From an uncultured Eubacteriales bacterium (GTDB lineage: Bacteria > Bacillota > Clostridia > Oscillospirales > Acutalibacteraceae): DNA of 25,043 nt. Position 1 is the first letter of the stretch. Every line of letters begins with the position of its first letter. Of this stretch, positions 7,069 through 15,022 are shown piece after piece. Both the position numbers and the translations under genes were made by a program. Below the pieces are notes generated by a model. That model was not told the DNA's origin. It ran no database searches and worked only from the letters and a program-made list of their open reading frames with translations. The stretch lies in contig CAKSDF010000012.1 in assembly GCA_934444695.1 (NCBI GenBank), forward strand, positions 1 through 25,043, read 5' to 3'.

Positions 7069-7734
7069 ATGGAAATTTTCAAAAAAACACTGGAAAACGG
7101 ATGGTTTACAAATCCCGCAACCAAAAAAACAAGGGCGTTTCTTTTGATAATTGTGGTGGTTCTTATTGTTGCGATAATTGTAAATCCCTTTAAAAGCGAA
7201 ACGGAGAAGTCGGTGGAAAATCAGCTCGAAAGCAGCATTAAAAAGCTTGAGAACAATTCCGATGCCACCGAGACCGAAAATACCGCCCTTTCGGGAGTGC
7301 TTTACGACGAGCTTGCCGCCAAGCTTTCGGAGAGCGGATACACCTTTTACATTTTCACCGGGCAAAAGTCGGTCATAAAAAAGAACGCCGACAGCGACGG
7401 TGATAAATATTCTTTTGAGCTTTTAGGAGAGCAGTACGGCGACCTTTCGGGGAAAAAATTTTTTTACGACGGAAACGACCTTTACGACACGACAAAGACT
7501 TCCGAAAAGCTTGAGGATGAGCAGGAAAAAGAAATCTTATCAAAGCTTATGCCCGACCTTCCTGAGAGCTTTTGCCCCACACAAAGTTTTAACCGCCTTA
7601 TCGCCTTTGCCGATAAAAACACCCTTGAAATGAGCGAGGCATTTTACGGAGAAAGCGCCAAGGCTTATATCGACGGTAAATGCTTTATTCAGCAGTGGGA
7701 GAACGGAATCTGCAAAATTGCCTTTGAAAAATGA
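7069..7734 (+). CDS. Single-pass membrane protein of unknown function
   Basis: I do not recognise this 221-aa protein. After a basic N-terminal segment (residues 1-22, including TKKTRAF) comes a strongly hydrophobic helix at about 23-39 (AFLLIIVVVLIVAIIV), which by the positive-inside rule anchors it with the C-terminal 180 residues outside. The outer part starts with a charged, Asn/Glu/Ser-rich linker (about 41-75) and continues as a soluble domain rich in Tyr, Asp, Glu and Lys with two cysteines. No lipobox or catalytic motif is apparent. ATG 7069 has GAAGGG upstream. It has its own likely promoter and ends at a terminator, so it appears monocistronic. It could be a lineage-specific envelope protein; function is not assigned. 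Confidence 0.7.
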   Translation: MEIFKKTLENGWFTNPATKKTRAFLLIIVVVLIVAIIVNPFKSETEKSVENQLESSIKKLENNSDATETENTALSGVLYDELAAKLSESGYTFYIFTGQKSVIKKNADSDGDKYSFELLGEQYGDLSGKKFFYDGNDLYDTTKTSEKLEDEQEKEILSKLMPDLPESFCPTQSFNRLIAFADKNTLEMSEAFYGESAKAYIDGKCFIQQWENGICKIAFEK

Positions 7735-7808
7735 CCCTTAAAGCCGTTTTGAATATGGCCGAAGGAGCTGTGCTCTTTGCACATCTGAAACAATACAAAA
7801 TAAAAGAC

Positions 7809-7852
7809 AACACCCGCTTTAGGAGAACGTCCTCTTAAAACGGGTGTTATTT
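7809..7852. terminator. Bidirectional intrinsic terminator between convergent genes
   Basis: AACACCCG (7809-7816) pairs with CGGGTGTT (7841-7848), with an inner AGGA/TCCT stem. It is followed by ATTTTAT on the plus strand and by a T-rich run (complement of AAAATAAAAG at 7797-7806) on the minus strand, so it can serve both the membrane protein gene and the minus-strand ligase operon. A short CTAT/ATCT microsatellite follows at about 7853-7876. Confidence 0.8.
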
Positions 7853-7948
7853 TATCTATTCATCTATCTATCTATCAATTCATTATCCTGTTATTTTTCG
7901 CTGCGCGGCCTTTTGCTGCAGCAGCATTAAGATTGGTGCCGAAAGCTC

Positions 7949-7974
7949 ATATCAATAACATTGTTTTGATATGC
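7949..7974. repeat. Perfect 8-bp inverted repeat just after the ligase stop codon
   Basis: CATATCAA (7949-7956) and TTGATATG (7967-7974) flank a 10-nt loop only 8 bp past the minus-strand ligase stop. No T run follows on either strand, so it is not an intrinsic terminator; it could be a 3' mRNA-stabilising hairpin. Confidence 0.45.
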
Positions 7975-7981
7975 AGGAGGA

Positions 7982-10489
7982 TCAGTTGGATTTAAGCCCC
8001 AGGCGCTTTGCGGCGTCGTCTCTCATCTTGAATTTAAGAATCTTTCCGGCGGCGTTCATGGGGAAGGAATCGACAAATTCCACATATCTCGGCACCTTGT
8101 GACGGGCCATATTTGCGCCGATATAATCCTTCATTTCCTGCTCGGTCATCTGTTCGCCCTCCTTGAGGATTATGCAGGCCATAACCTCTTCGCCGTATTT
8201 TTCGTCGGGAACGCCGATGACCTGTACATCGCTGACCTTGGGATGAGTGTAGATAAATTCCTCTATTTCCTTTGGATAGATGTTTTCTCCGCCTCGGATT
8301 ATCATATCCTTAAGGCGGCCGGTTATGCGGTAGTTTCCGTCGGGGGTGCGGCAGGCAAGGTCGCCGGTGTGGAGCCATCCGTCCCTGTCGATGGCCGAAG
8401 CGGTGGCTTTGGGCATTTTGTAGTAACCCTTCATAATGTTATATCCTCTGGCCACAAACTCGCCTATAACTTCGTCGTCGCAGTCAAGGCCGGTCTCGGG
8501 ATCGACAATTTTGCACTCGATCTCGGGGAGAGGACGTCCCACCGTGTTGACCCTGACCTCTACGCTGTCGTCGGTGGAGGACATTGTGCAGCCGGGAGAG
8601 GACTCGGTCTGCCCGTAAACGATGGTTATTTCCTTCATATTCATTTTGTTGATAACATCGTTCATTGCCGAAACGGGGCAGGGGCTTCCGGCCATTATGC
8701 CGGTACGCATATATGAAAAATCGGTCTTTTCAAAATCGGGATGGGAAAGCAGGGCGATAAACATTGTGGGAACGCCGTGGAAGGCGGTGATGTGTTCGTT
8801 GTTGATGCAGGCGAGAGCGGGCTTTGGCGAAAAATAGGGAAGAGGCAGGAGGGTTGCGCCGTGGGTCATTGCCGCTGTCATTGCAAGCACCATTCCAAAG
8901 CAGTGAAACATAGGTACCTGAATCATCATACGGTCGGCGGTCGAAAGATCCATTCGATCGCCTATGCATTTACCGTTGTTGACAATGTTATAGTGGGTGA
9001 GCATAACGCCCTTGGGAAATCCGGTCGTGCCGGAAGTGTACTGCATATTGCATACATCGTCCTTGTCAACTCGGGAAGCCATACGATAGACCTCTTCAAC
9101 GGGCACCTGCGATGCGCGGTCGACCGCCTCGTTCCAGGTAAGACACCCTTTTTGGCGGTAACCCACCGTTATGACGTTTCTCAGGAATGGCAGACGCTTG
9201 CTGTGGAGCTGACCACCGTTTTTGATGTTTTCAAGCTCGGGGCAAAGCTCGGCCACGATCTGACCGTAATCGGTGTCCTTTGAGCCTTTTGTCATAATGA
9301 GGGTGTGGGTATCCGACTGCTTCAAAAGATACTCGGCTTCGTGAATCTTATAGGCGGTATTGACGGTCACGAGCACTGCGCCGATCTTTACCGCCGCCCA
9401 GAAGGAAATGTACCACTGGGGAACATTTGACGCCCATACGGCTATGTGAGAGCCTGCCTTTACTCCCATTGCGATGAGAGCACGGGCGAAGGTGTCTACG
9501 TCGTCCCTGAACTGACTGTATGTGCGGGTGTAATCGAGGGTGGTGTATTTAAAGGCGTATTGGTCGGGAAATTCTTCAACCATACGGTCGAGCACATCGG
9601 AAAAGGTGGCGTCGATAAGAAGATCCTTTTTCCAGGGGAAAACGCCGGTGTGACGCTTGTTGTGATAAAGCACCTTTTCGTTTTTGGAGGTGTCGTTGAA
9701 CTGTTTTATAAAGTTAACGAACTGGGAAAAGATGATCTCGCTGTCGTCAAGCTCGGGACACCATGTGGGATCCCACACAAGGGAGATAAATCCGTCGTAG
9801 TTGACCGAGCGCAGAGCCAGCATAATGTCTTTTATGGGCAGCTCGCCCTCTCCCGCAAGACAGTGGGATATACCTTCTTCGGTCATTTCGGCATCGCTGA
9901 AATGGACAAGGCGCACATATGCACCGAGGTTTGTGATTATCTGCTCGGGGGTCTCTTTTCCCGAGAAATATGCGGCCGAAAGATTCCAAAGGGCGGCGAG
10001 ATTATCGTCGGCAAAGCGGTTGAGCATATCTCTTAAAGCGGCGGTGTTGCCGAAAACTCCCGATGTTTCAAGAAGGAGGGTGACGCCGTTTTGTTTTGCA
10101 ACGGGAAGCACTTTTTCAATGAGATGTGCGGTGGTTTCAAAGCCCTGCCCGTCTGCGGGATTTCCTACCGCCTTTAAGCGGATGTTGGGAATTTTGAGAT
10201 TTTTCGCGATCTCGGCGCATTTGACTATTTCCTCAAAAGCTTCGCCGGCCTTTTGTGCGTCGGCCGTATCGCAAACTGCATCGATACAGGGAATGGAAAG
10301 ATTTTTTTCGTAAAGACGGCGGAGGGTAGCGGCTGCGGCATAATCGTGGAAGGCACCGTCTTTTTCGGTGAAAAGACGGTTGTGGATGTTGTGAAGCTCA
10401 ATGCCTTCAAATCCGAGATCGACGGCTATATCGCAAAATTCTTCAAAGCTGTTGTTGTGCCAGCCGCGGGTGGAAAATGACAGTTTCAT
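7982..10489 (-). CDS. TIM-barrel (sugar isomerase/epimerase-like) and acyl-CoA ligase fusion
   Basis: Continuous 835-aa protein with two domains. Residues about 1-265 resemble the xylose-isomerase-like TIM barrel (sugar phosphate isomerase/epimerase family): MKLSFSTRGW start, LLLETSG at 138-144, RLVHFSDAE at 193-201 and YDGFISLVWDP at 231-241. Residues about 285-835 are an ANL-family adenylating acyl-CoA ligase: YTSGTTGFPKG at 484-494, YGQTES at 625-630, HTGD at 707-710, GRLKDMIIRGGENIYP at 724-739, and catalytic Lys816 in AGKILK. Such ligases convert a carboxylic acid, ATP and CoA to acyl-CoA; the substrate here is unknown, a short or branched acid being inferred from context. In the barrel some usual metal-ligand positions look changed (WNLSAAY, SLVWDP). 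It starts 3 nt after the LeuA-like stop, with GAGGAGG inside that gene's end, so the two are translationally coupled. Confidence 0.88.
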   Translation of the reverse strand: MKLSFSTRGWHNNSFEEFCDIAVDLGFEGIELHNIHNRLFTEKDGAFHDYAAAATLRRLYEKNLSIPCIDAVCDTADAQKAGEAFEEIVKCAEIAKNLKIPNIRLKAVGNPADGQGFETTAHLIEKVLPVAKQNGVTLLLETSGVFGNTAALRDMLNRFADDNLAALWNLSAAYFSGKETPEQIITNLGAYVRLVHFSDAEMTEEGISHCLAGEGELPIKDIMLALRSVNYDGFISLVWDPTWCPELDDSEIIFSQFVNFIKQFNDTSKNEKVLYHNKRHTGVFPWKKDLLIDATFSDVLDRMVEEFPDQYAFKYTTLDYTRTYSQFRDDVDTFARALIAMGVKAGSHIAVWASNVPQWYISFWAAVKIGAVLVTVNTAYKIHEAEYLLKQSDTHTLIMTKGSKDTDYGQIVAELCPELENIKNGGQLHSKRLPFLRNVITVGYRQKGCLTWNEAVDRASQVPVEEVYRMASRVDKDDVCNMQYTSGTTGFPKGVMLTHYNIVNNGKCIGDRMDLSTADRMMIQVPMFHCFGMVLAMTAAMTHGATLLPLPYFSPKPALACINNEHITAFHGVPTMFIALLSHPDFEKTDFSYMRTGIMAGSPCPVSAMNDVINKMNMKEITIVYGQTESSPGCTMSSTDDSVEVRVNTVGRPLPEIECKIVDPETGLDCDDEVIGEFVARGYNIMKGYYKMPKATASAIDRDGWLHTGDLACRTPDGNYRITGRLKDMIIRGGENIYPKEIEEFIYTHPKVSDVQVIGVPDEKYGEEVMACIILKEGEQMTEQEMKDYIGANMARHKVPRYVEFVDSFPMNAAGKILKFKMRDDAAKRLGLKSN

Positions 10490-10492
10490 TTT

Positions 10493-11872
10493 TTAAACCT
10501 CCTCGTAAACTATCTTGTTGACGGCGCTTATATATGCCCTGATGCTGGCGCCGATAATGTCGGTGGAAATACCGTTGCCCGAATAAAGCTTTCCGCCCGA
10601 GCGCAGTCTCACAAGCGCCGAGCCCATTGCTTCCTTTCCTTCGGTAACGGCCTGTATCTGAAAATCGTCAAGCTCAAAGTGGCGGCCGATTATCTGGTTT
10701 ATGCTTAAAAATGCGGCGTCGATAGGACCGTCGCCTACGCTTATGCCCTGAATTTCCTTTCCGTCCTTTAAAAGAACGATGTGGGCGCTGGCGGTGATTA
10801 TATTTCCGTTGTTGATGACATAGGATTTGAGGGCGTATGTGGCGGGAACCTGAAGGGCGGTGCTGGCGACAATGGCGTCAAGTTCCTTTTGGCCAACCGT
10901 CTTTTTGGCGGCCACCCTCAAAAATTCATCGTATACCCTCTGTTCGTCCTCTTCCGAAAGGTCGTATCCGAGCTTTCTTACGGCGGCCGAAACATCGTTT
11001 TTGCTGTCTTTAATGTCCAGTTTTTCGCCGCTTTGCTCGGAGGAGCTTACGGTTACGGCGGTCTGCTCGTTTTTGGCGTTGCCGATTATCCATTTTATCT
11101 GCTTGACCGTGCGGTGTATCTCGGTGGTCTTGATGTTTGTTTTGATGTCATAGTTGTTGCCGCAGCTTGTTATCATGGAAACGAAGGAATCGAGCTCGGC
11201 TGCATCGCAGCAAACGCCTGTTTTGACCGTACATACTCCGCCCTTGACCGCGAGAATGGAGCAGGCCGAGGAAAGGCCGTTTTTGTTGCTGCATTTTACC
11301 CCTACGGGGACATCGGTTTCGGCCGAGATTTCCTTTACAAATTCGGCGAAATCATCAGGCATCATTTCGGCTGCGTCGTCGCAAAGGGTGATGGCGTCGG
11401 CACCTGCATCCGAAGCGGCTTTGACTGCTTTTTTGAGGAAATCGGTCTCGGCTCTTGTGGCGTCGCCTGCGCAAAATTCAACATTTCTGACCTTTTGCTT
11501 TGCGTCTTGCACGGCAGATGCAATGTATTCGAGCATCTTTTCGGGCTTTTTGTGGCAGGTGTATTCCATCCCTACGGGAGAAAGGGGAAGCTCAATGCGT
11601 ATCGAGCGGCGGGCAATGTCGCAAAGTGCCTCTGCGGCGTGCTCTATGCTTTGTTCGCCCACCCCTGCGGCCACCGATATAACGGCATTTTTAACAAAGG
11701 ACGACAGGGTTTTTATAAGAAGAATGTCGGTTCTCGGTATCTCGATCTCGGGGAATTCGATGACATCCACGTTAAGCTTTTCAAGCTGGCGGGCGATCTC
11801 GATTTTTTCCTTAAAGCTAAAGCTGCTTTCGGGCTTTGAAAGCGTTGTGTCGGCAATTTTGATTGTTCTCAT
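10493..11872 (-). CDS. LeuA-like protein with degenerate catalytic site and intact regulatory domain
   Basis: 459 aa, built like 2-isopropylmalate/citramalate/homocitrate synthases. The HMGL-like barrel is recognisable (ADTTL at 7-11, VEFCAGDATRAETDFL at 131-146, AGADAITLCDD), but the catalytic DTTLRDGEQ motif reads DTTLSKPES and the metal-binding HxHND motif reads KCSNK at 193-197; the later GERAGN region is also absent. The C-terminal leucine-binding dimer domain (about 343-459) is well kept: GDGPIDAAF at 380-388, ALVRLRSGG, DIIGASIRAY. By family knowledge it should not be a competent synthase; an effector-sensing or scaffold role is inferred. Start ATG 11872 follows AAAGGAAC. A T-box leader with its own promoter precedes it, and the ligase fusion follows 3 nt after the stop. 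Confidence 0.82.
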   Translation of the reverse strand: MRTIKIADTTLSKPESSFSFKEKIEIARQLEKLNVDVIEFPEIEIPRTDILLIKTLSSFVKNAVISVAAGVGEQSIEHAAEALCDIARRSIRIELPLSPVGMEYTCHKKPEKMLEYIASAVQDAKQKVRNVEFCAGDATRAETDFLKKAVKAASDAGADAITLCDDAAEMMPDDFAEFVKEISAETDVPVGVKCSNKNGLSSACSILAVKGGVCTVKTGVCCDAAELDSFVSMITSCGNNYDIKTNIKTTEIHRTVKQIKWIIGNAKNEQTAVTVSSSEQSGEKLDIKDSKNDVSAAVRKLGYDLSEEDEQRVYDEFLRVAAKKTVGQKELDAIVASTALQVPATYALKSYVINNGNIITASAHIVLLKDGKEIQGISVGDGPIDAAFLSINQIIGRHFELDDFQIQAVTEGKEAMGSALVRLRSGGKLYSGNGISTDIIGASIRAYISAVNKIVYEEV

Positions 11873-12021
11873 AAAAACTGTTCCTTTCTTCTGATTGATT
11901 AAAAGCTGATAACGGTTTTGCGGAAAGCTTTATATTACTTTTTGGATTGAACGGTTGACATTAACGGCGGAAGGGAGGAAGGCGTATCGCCGATTATCTG
12001 TCGGGTACGATAAACGCGCCG

Positions 12022-12062
12022 AAAAACAAAATCCCCGAGGTCTTTTGCAAAACCTCAGGGAC
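12022..12062 (-). terminator. Conditional terminator of the LeuA-like T-box leader
   Basis: On the minus strand TCCCTGAGGT pairs with ACCTCGGGGA, followed by TTTTGTTTTT. It sits 12 nt past the T-box sequence, as expected for the terminator that competes with the T-box antiterminator. Confidence 0.85.
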
Positions 12063-12396
12063 GAAAATCTTTTTCGCGGTACCACCCTGTTTACCGTTAA
12101 ACGGTCAACTCAAATCAGGCTCAATCAAGCCTTTCGCCATGGTAACGGGGCGTTCCGTAGCCGCTTAGTTTAGCAATCAGTCAGGATGAGCGGGTAAATA
12201 GGCTGCCGGCTGTCGGACGAACACCGACGGCAAACTGCCGTGCTCTTAAAATGACCTTTTCAATGCCTTTTTCGGCGGCTCTGCTGGGGAGCGAGACTTT
12301 TTCGCCCTTTCGTACCGCCTTCCACCGACCGGCGGCTCTCTGAAACGAAGATAAGGTGAAAAATAACTCCTTCATCGCATTTAAGATATTCACTAT
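12022..12396 (-). promoter_or_regulatory. T-box leader upstream of the LeuA-like/ligase operon
   Basis: T-box leaders bind uncharged tRNA and then switch from a terminator to an antiterminator. The signature T-box sequence AGGGTGGTACCGCG is present on the minus strand at 12088-12075. The stem I apical features are also present: CAGAGAGCC and GGTCGGTGGAAGG around 12338-12312. Stem I base can be drawn as GGAG (about 12375) with CTCC (about 12290). The trinucleotide just before that 3' strand is CTC followed by G, so a leucine specifier (CUC) is the best reading, with GUC (valine) as alternative; I could not fold it formally. The leader is about 375 nt and is followed by about 150 nt of untranslated sequence to ATG 11872. 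Confidence 0.88.
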
Positions 12397-12402
12397 ACTG
12401 AA

Positions 12403-12431
12403 ATTTTAGCACTTGCTTTTAGGTTTGTCAA
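12403..12431 (-). promoter_or_regulatory. Strong promoter of the LeuA-like T-box operon
   Basis: On the minus strand TTGACA (12431-12426) and TAAAAT (12408-12403) are exactly 17 bp apart, and the -10 is preceded by TGC. Transcription should start near 12396, directly upstream of T-box stem I. Confidence 0.82.
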
Positions 12432-12460
12432 GCAGGGTAATTGTAAACTTATTGTTTCCG

Positions 12461-12483
12461 AAAATCGGGGACGGCCTTCCCCG
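12461..12483 (-). terminator. Possible weak terminator after ilvE
   Basis: CGGGGA (minus strand, 12483-12478) pairs with TCCCCG (12471-12466) and is followed by ATTTTC. The T run is short, so termination may be partial. The rest of 12484-12560 shows no gene. Confidence 0.35.
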
Positions 12484-12560
12484 CAAGGTCTTGCCCTGCA
12501 ATGGGCTTGATTTAATCCGAGTGGTATATAATATGTGTTTTCAGGAAAAAACGCAACCGG

Positions 12561-13622
12561 TCAGATCTCTACTGTCCAGCCGAATTTATCCTCGATCTTG
12601 CCCCACTGGATTCCGGTGAGTGTATCGTAAAGATGCTGCGTGAGAGGGCCGATCTTTCCGCCGTTGACGGTGCATTTTTTGCCTTTGTAGCAAAGCTCTC
12701 CGATGGGGGAAACCACCGCTGCCGTGCCGCAGCCCCAGGCCTCCTCAAGGGTGCCTTCGTCCATGGCCTTTTCAAGCTCGTCAACGCTCAAAAGCCGTTC
12801 GCTTACGGTGATTCCTTCCTTGGCCAGCACTTCGATGCAGGATTTTCTCGTGATACCGGGTAAGATCGAGCCGGTGAGCTTGGGTGTGACCACCTCATTG
12901 CCTATTTTGAACATAACGTTCATGGCGCCCACCTCTTCGATGTATTTGCGCTCTACGCCGTCAAGCCACAGCACCTGAGAATAGCCCTGCTTTTCGGCAC
13001 GCTCGCCCGCACGGTTGCTTGCGGCATAGTTTCCACCGCATTTGGCATATCCGGTTCCGCCTCTTACCGCTCTGACATCCTGATCCTCAATCATAATTTT
13101 AACCGGGTTGATGCCCTCGGCATAATAACTTCCCGAAGGGGAGGCGATGATCATAAATGTGGCGTTGTGAACGGCGTGAACGCCCAGAGATTCGTCATTT
13201 CCGAACATAAAGGGACGCAGATAAAGTGAGGTGCCGAACTGATCGGGTACCCAGTCCTGCTCAAGTTCCACAAAGGTGGTGAGAGCCTTGAGTGCGTCCT
13301 CCTCGGGGATCTGAGGCAGGCAAAGACGCTCGGCCGAGTTGTTCATTCTCTTGACATTTTCAATGGGGCGGAAAAGCTGTACCTTTCCGTCAACCCGGCG
13401 ATAGGCCTTGAGTCCCTCGAAAATTTCCGAACCGTAATGAAGCACGGTGGAAGCGGGATGAATCGAAAGGTATCCGAAGGGTACGATTCTTGCGTTGTGC
13501 CAGCCCTGCTCGGGGGAATAGTCCATAACAAACATATGGTCGGTGAAGATTTTGCCGAATCCCAGGGTAGAGGGATCGGGCTTTTCTTTTAAAACGGCCG
13601 CTTTGGTTATTTTAATGTCCAT
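12561..13622 (-). CDS. ilvE: Branched-chain amino acid aminotransferase IlvE
   Basis: PLP class-IV aminotransferase, 353 aa, interconverting valine, leucine and isoleucine with their 2-oxo acids using glutamate/2-oxoglutarate. Signatures: the Schiff-base lysine Lys194 in TGYAKCGGNYAAS, YGSEIFEGLKAYR at 63-75, YLRPFMFG at 134-141, and EVGAMNVMF. The length and N-terminus fit the larger, eukaryote-like IlvE subgroup common in Firmicutes. AAAGGAGA lies just upstream of ATG 13622. The gene is 54 bp downstream of the oxidoreductase gamma subunit on the same strand, so it probably belongs to that operon. Together they link branched 2-oxo acids and branched acyl-CoAs. Confidence 0.96.
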   Translation of the reverse strand: MDIKITKAAVLKEKPDPSTLGFGKIFTDHMFVMDYSPEQGWHNARIVPFGYLSIHPASTVLHYGSEIFEGLKAYRRVDGKVQLFRPIENVKRMNNSAERLCLPQIPEEDALKALTTFVELEQDWVPDQFGTSLYLRPFMFGNDESLGVHAVHNATFMIIASPSGSYYAEGINPVKIMIEDQDVRAVRGGTGYAKCGGNYAASNRAGERAEKQGYSQVLWLDGVERKYIEEVGAMNVMFKIGNEVVTPKLTGSILPGITRKSCIEVLAKEGITVSERLLSVDELEKAMDEGTLEEAWGCGTAAVVSPIGELCYKGKKCTVNGGKIGPLTQHLYDTLTGIQWGKIEDKFGWTVEI

Positions 13623-13676
13623 ATCTGTAATCTCCTTTAAATAATTTTAAATCAAAATCTTAACATTGGTGCCAAA

Positions 13677-14210
13677 TTAAAATTCCGCACCTGTTTTAAG
13701 GGCGTTCATATTGACCTGCATCATGTCCTTGTGCTTGGCCGAAATGACCTTTGAAACGGCCTTTTCAACCGACTGCTCGTCAAATCCGTCGGTTTCTTTA
13801 AGAAGCTTTCCCATAACCACCATATTTGCAAGTGTGGGGAAGCCCTTTTCGCCGGCGGTTTTTGTGGCGGGAACATAAAATACCGTCACATCGTCTCTTT
13901 TGACCTTGCGTTCGACGAGGGAGCTGTCGACAAATATCATTCCGCCGCTTTTGACCGAGTCCTCAAATTTATCGAGAGAGGGCAGGTTCATAGCCACCAG
14001 AATGTCGGGGTTTGAAACAATGGGCGAGCCCACCGGCTGATCGCTTATAATTACGCTGCAGCTTGCGGTGCCTCCGCGCATTTCAGGGCCGTAAGAAGGA
14101 AGCCAGCTGACGTTTTTATCCTCGATAAGTCCTTTATATGCAAGCAGCTTTCCGGCAAAAAGTATGCCCTGTCCGCCGAATCCCGAAAGCAGTATGTTTT
14201 TAGTGCTCAT
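13677..14210 (-). CDS. 2-oxoacid:ferredoxin oxidoreductase, gamma subunit
   Basis: 177 aa, gamma domain of the pyruvate/2-oxoisovalerate ferredoxin oxidoreductase family; its usual signature is visible as LLSGFGGQGILFAGKLLA near the N-terminus and WLPSYGPEMRGGTASCSV at about 36-53. ATG 14210 is chosen because GGAGAG lies just upstream; a longer frame from 14345 runs into the beta subunit gene. The start is 2 nt after the beta stop. The gamma subunit helps bind CoA and stabilises the complex. It is the last oxidoreductase subunit, followed by ilvE. The substrate cannot be read from this subunit. Confidence 0.92.
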   Translation of the reverse strand: MSTKNILLSGFGGQGILFAGKLLAYKGLIEDKNVSWLPSYGPEMRGGTASCSVIISDQPVGSPIVSNPDILVAMNLPSLDKFEDSVKSGGMIFVDSSLVERKVKRDDVTVFYVPATKTAGEKGFPTLANMVVMGKLLKETDGFDEQSVEKAVSKVISAKHKDMMQVNMNALKTGAEF

Positions 14211-14212
14211 TT

Positions 14213-15022
14213 TTACCGCTCTCCTTCCGTTTTTTGGCCTTTTGATGCATCCTGACCGCTTTCGGCCTGTGCCTGCGCCTTTTCGGCCGTTCTGTCTTTG
14301 TATACTCCGAGGGGATAGTAGGGGAGCATATTGTCGTCGATCCATTTAAGGGCGGCCTTGGGGGTCATTCCCCAGTTGGTGGGGCAGGATGAAACGACCT
14401 CAACAAGGGAAAATCCCTTGCCGTCGATCTGATTCTGAAAAGCCTTTTTAATGGCCTTTTTGGCGGCTCTGACATTTTTAACGCTGTTGACGGTCACCCG
14501 CTCGAGATACTCGGGTCCTTCAAGCTGAGAGAGCATTTCGCAAACCTTAACGGGATATCCGCAAAGCTTGGGATCACGGCCGTAGGGCGAGGTTTGTGTG
14601 ACCTGACCGGGAAGGGAGGTGGGGGCCATCTGACCGCCTGTCATTCCGTAAATGGCGTTGTTTATGAAAATTACAGTGATGTTTTCATTTCTTGCGGCGG
14701 CGTGCACCGTTTCGGCCATACCGATGGATGCGAGGTCGCCGTCTCCCTGATATGTAAAGACAATATGGTTATCGGGATCGGCTCGTTTAACGCCGGTAGC
14801 AACGGCGGGAGCGCGTCCGTGAGCCGCCTCGATCATATCGCAGTTGAAATAGTTATAAGCCATAACCGAGCATCCTACCGGTGCAATGCCGATGGTTTTT
14901 CCCTCGATGCCCAGCTCGTCGATGGTTTCGGCCACAAGACGGTGGACGATACCGTGGGTACATCCGGGGCAATAATGCATGGGAACATCTACGAGAGAAT
15001 GGGGTCTGTCAAACACAACCAT
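14213..15022 (-). CDS. 2-oxoacid:ferredoxin oxidoreductase, beta (thiamine pyrophosphate) subunit
   Basis: 269 aa. This subunit binds thiamine pyrophosphate and the catalytic centre. The N-terminal YCPGCTHG (Cys18, Cys21) and the TPP/magnesium motif GDGD at 93-96 with INNAIYGMTGGQ at 120-131 are typical of VorA/KorB-type beta subunits. The C-terminal tail after residue about 245 is an unusual low-complexity Ala/Gln/Lys/Glu stretch (AEKAQAQAESGQDASKGQ). The start ATG shares one base with the alpha stop (TAATG), with GGAGGTG upstream, so alpha and beta are coupled. Substrate is uncertain: 2-oxoisovalerate and other branched oxo acids are favoured by context, 2-oxoglutarate or aryl pyruvates being alternatives. 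Confidence 0.93.
   Translation of the reverse strand: MVVFDRPHSLVDVPMHYCPGCTHGIVHRLVAETIDELGIEGKTIGIAPVGCSVMAYNYFNCDMIEAAHGRAPAVATGVKRADPDNHIVFTYQGDGDLASIGMAETVHAAARNENITVIFINNAIYGMTGGQMAPTSLPGQVTQTSPYGRDPKLCGYPVKVCEMLSQLEGPEYLERVTVNSVKNVRAAKKAIKKAFQNQIDGKGFSLVEVVSSCPTNWGMTPKAALKWIDDNMLPYYPLGVYKDRTAEKAQAQAESGQDASKGQKTEGER

Noticed and set aside
7853..7880. CTAT/ATCT microsatellite considered as CRISPR-like or phase-variable tract
   Set aside because: Only a few 4-mer units in an intergenic gap after a terminator; no gene would be switched by it.
8741..9283. 180-codon plus-strand frame opposite the ligase fusion
   Set aside because: Antisense shadow of a conserved AMP-binding domain, no start signal.
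10781..11839. 352-codon plus-strand frame opposite the LeuA-like gene
   Set aside because: Antisense shadow; Cys/Gly/Phe-rich composition unlike a real protein, no domain.
11890..11925. Possible short leader peptide before the LeuA-like start
   Set aside because: A short minus-strand ATG frame exists in the 150-nt spacer but has no ribosome site and no run of regulatory codons; the T-box already explains control.
11955..12173. 72-codon plus-strand frame across the T-box
   Set aside because: Lies opposite the T-box terminator and antiterminator; structure explains the sequence better than coding.
12507..12532. TTGATT and TATAAT on the plus strand after ilvE
   Set aside because: Spacing is only 14 bp and no plus-strand gene follows.
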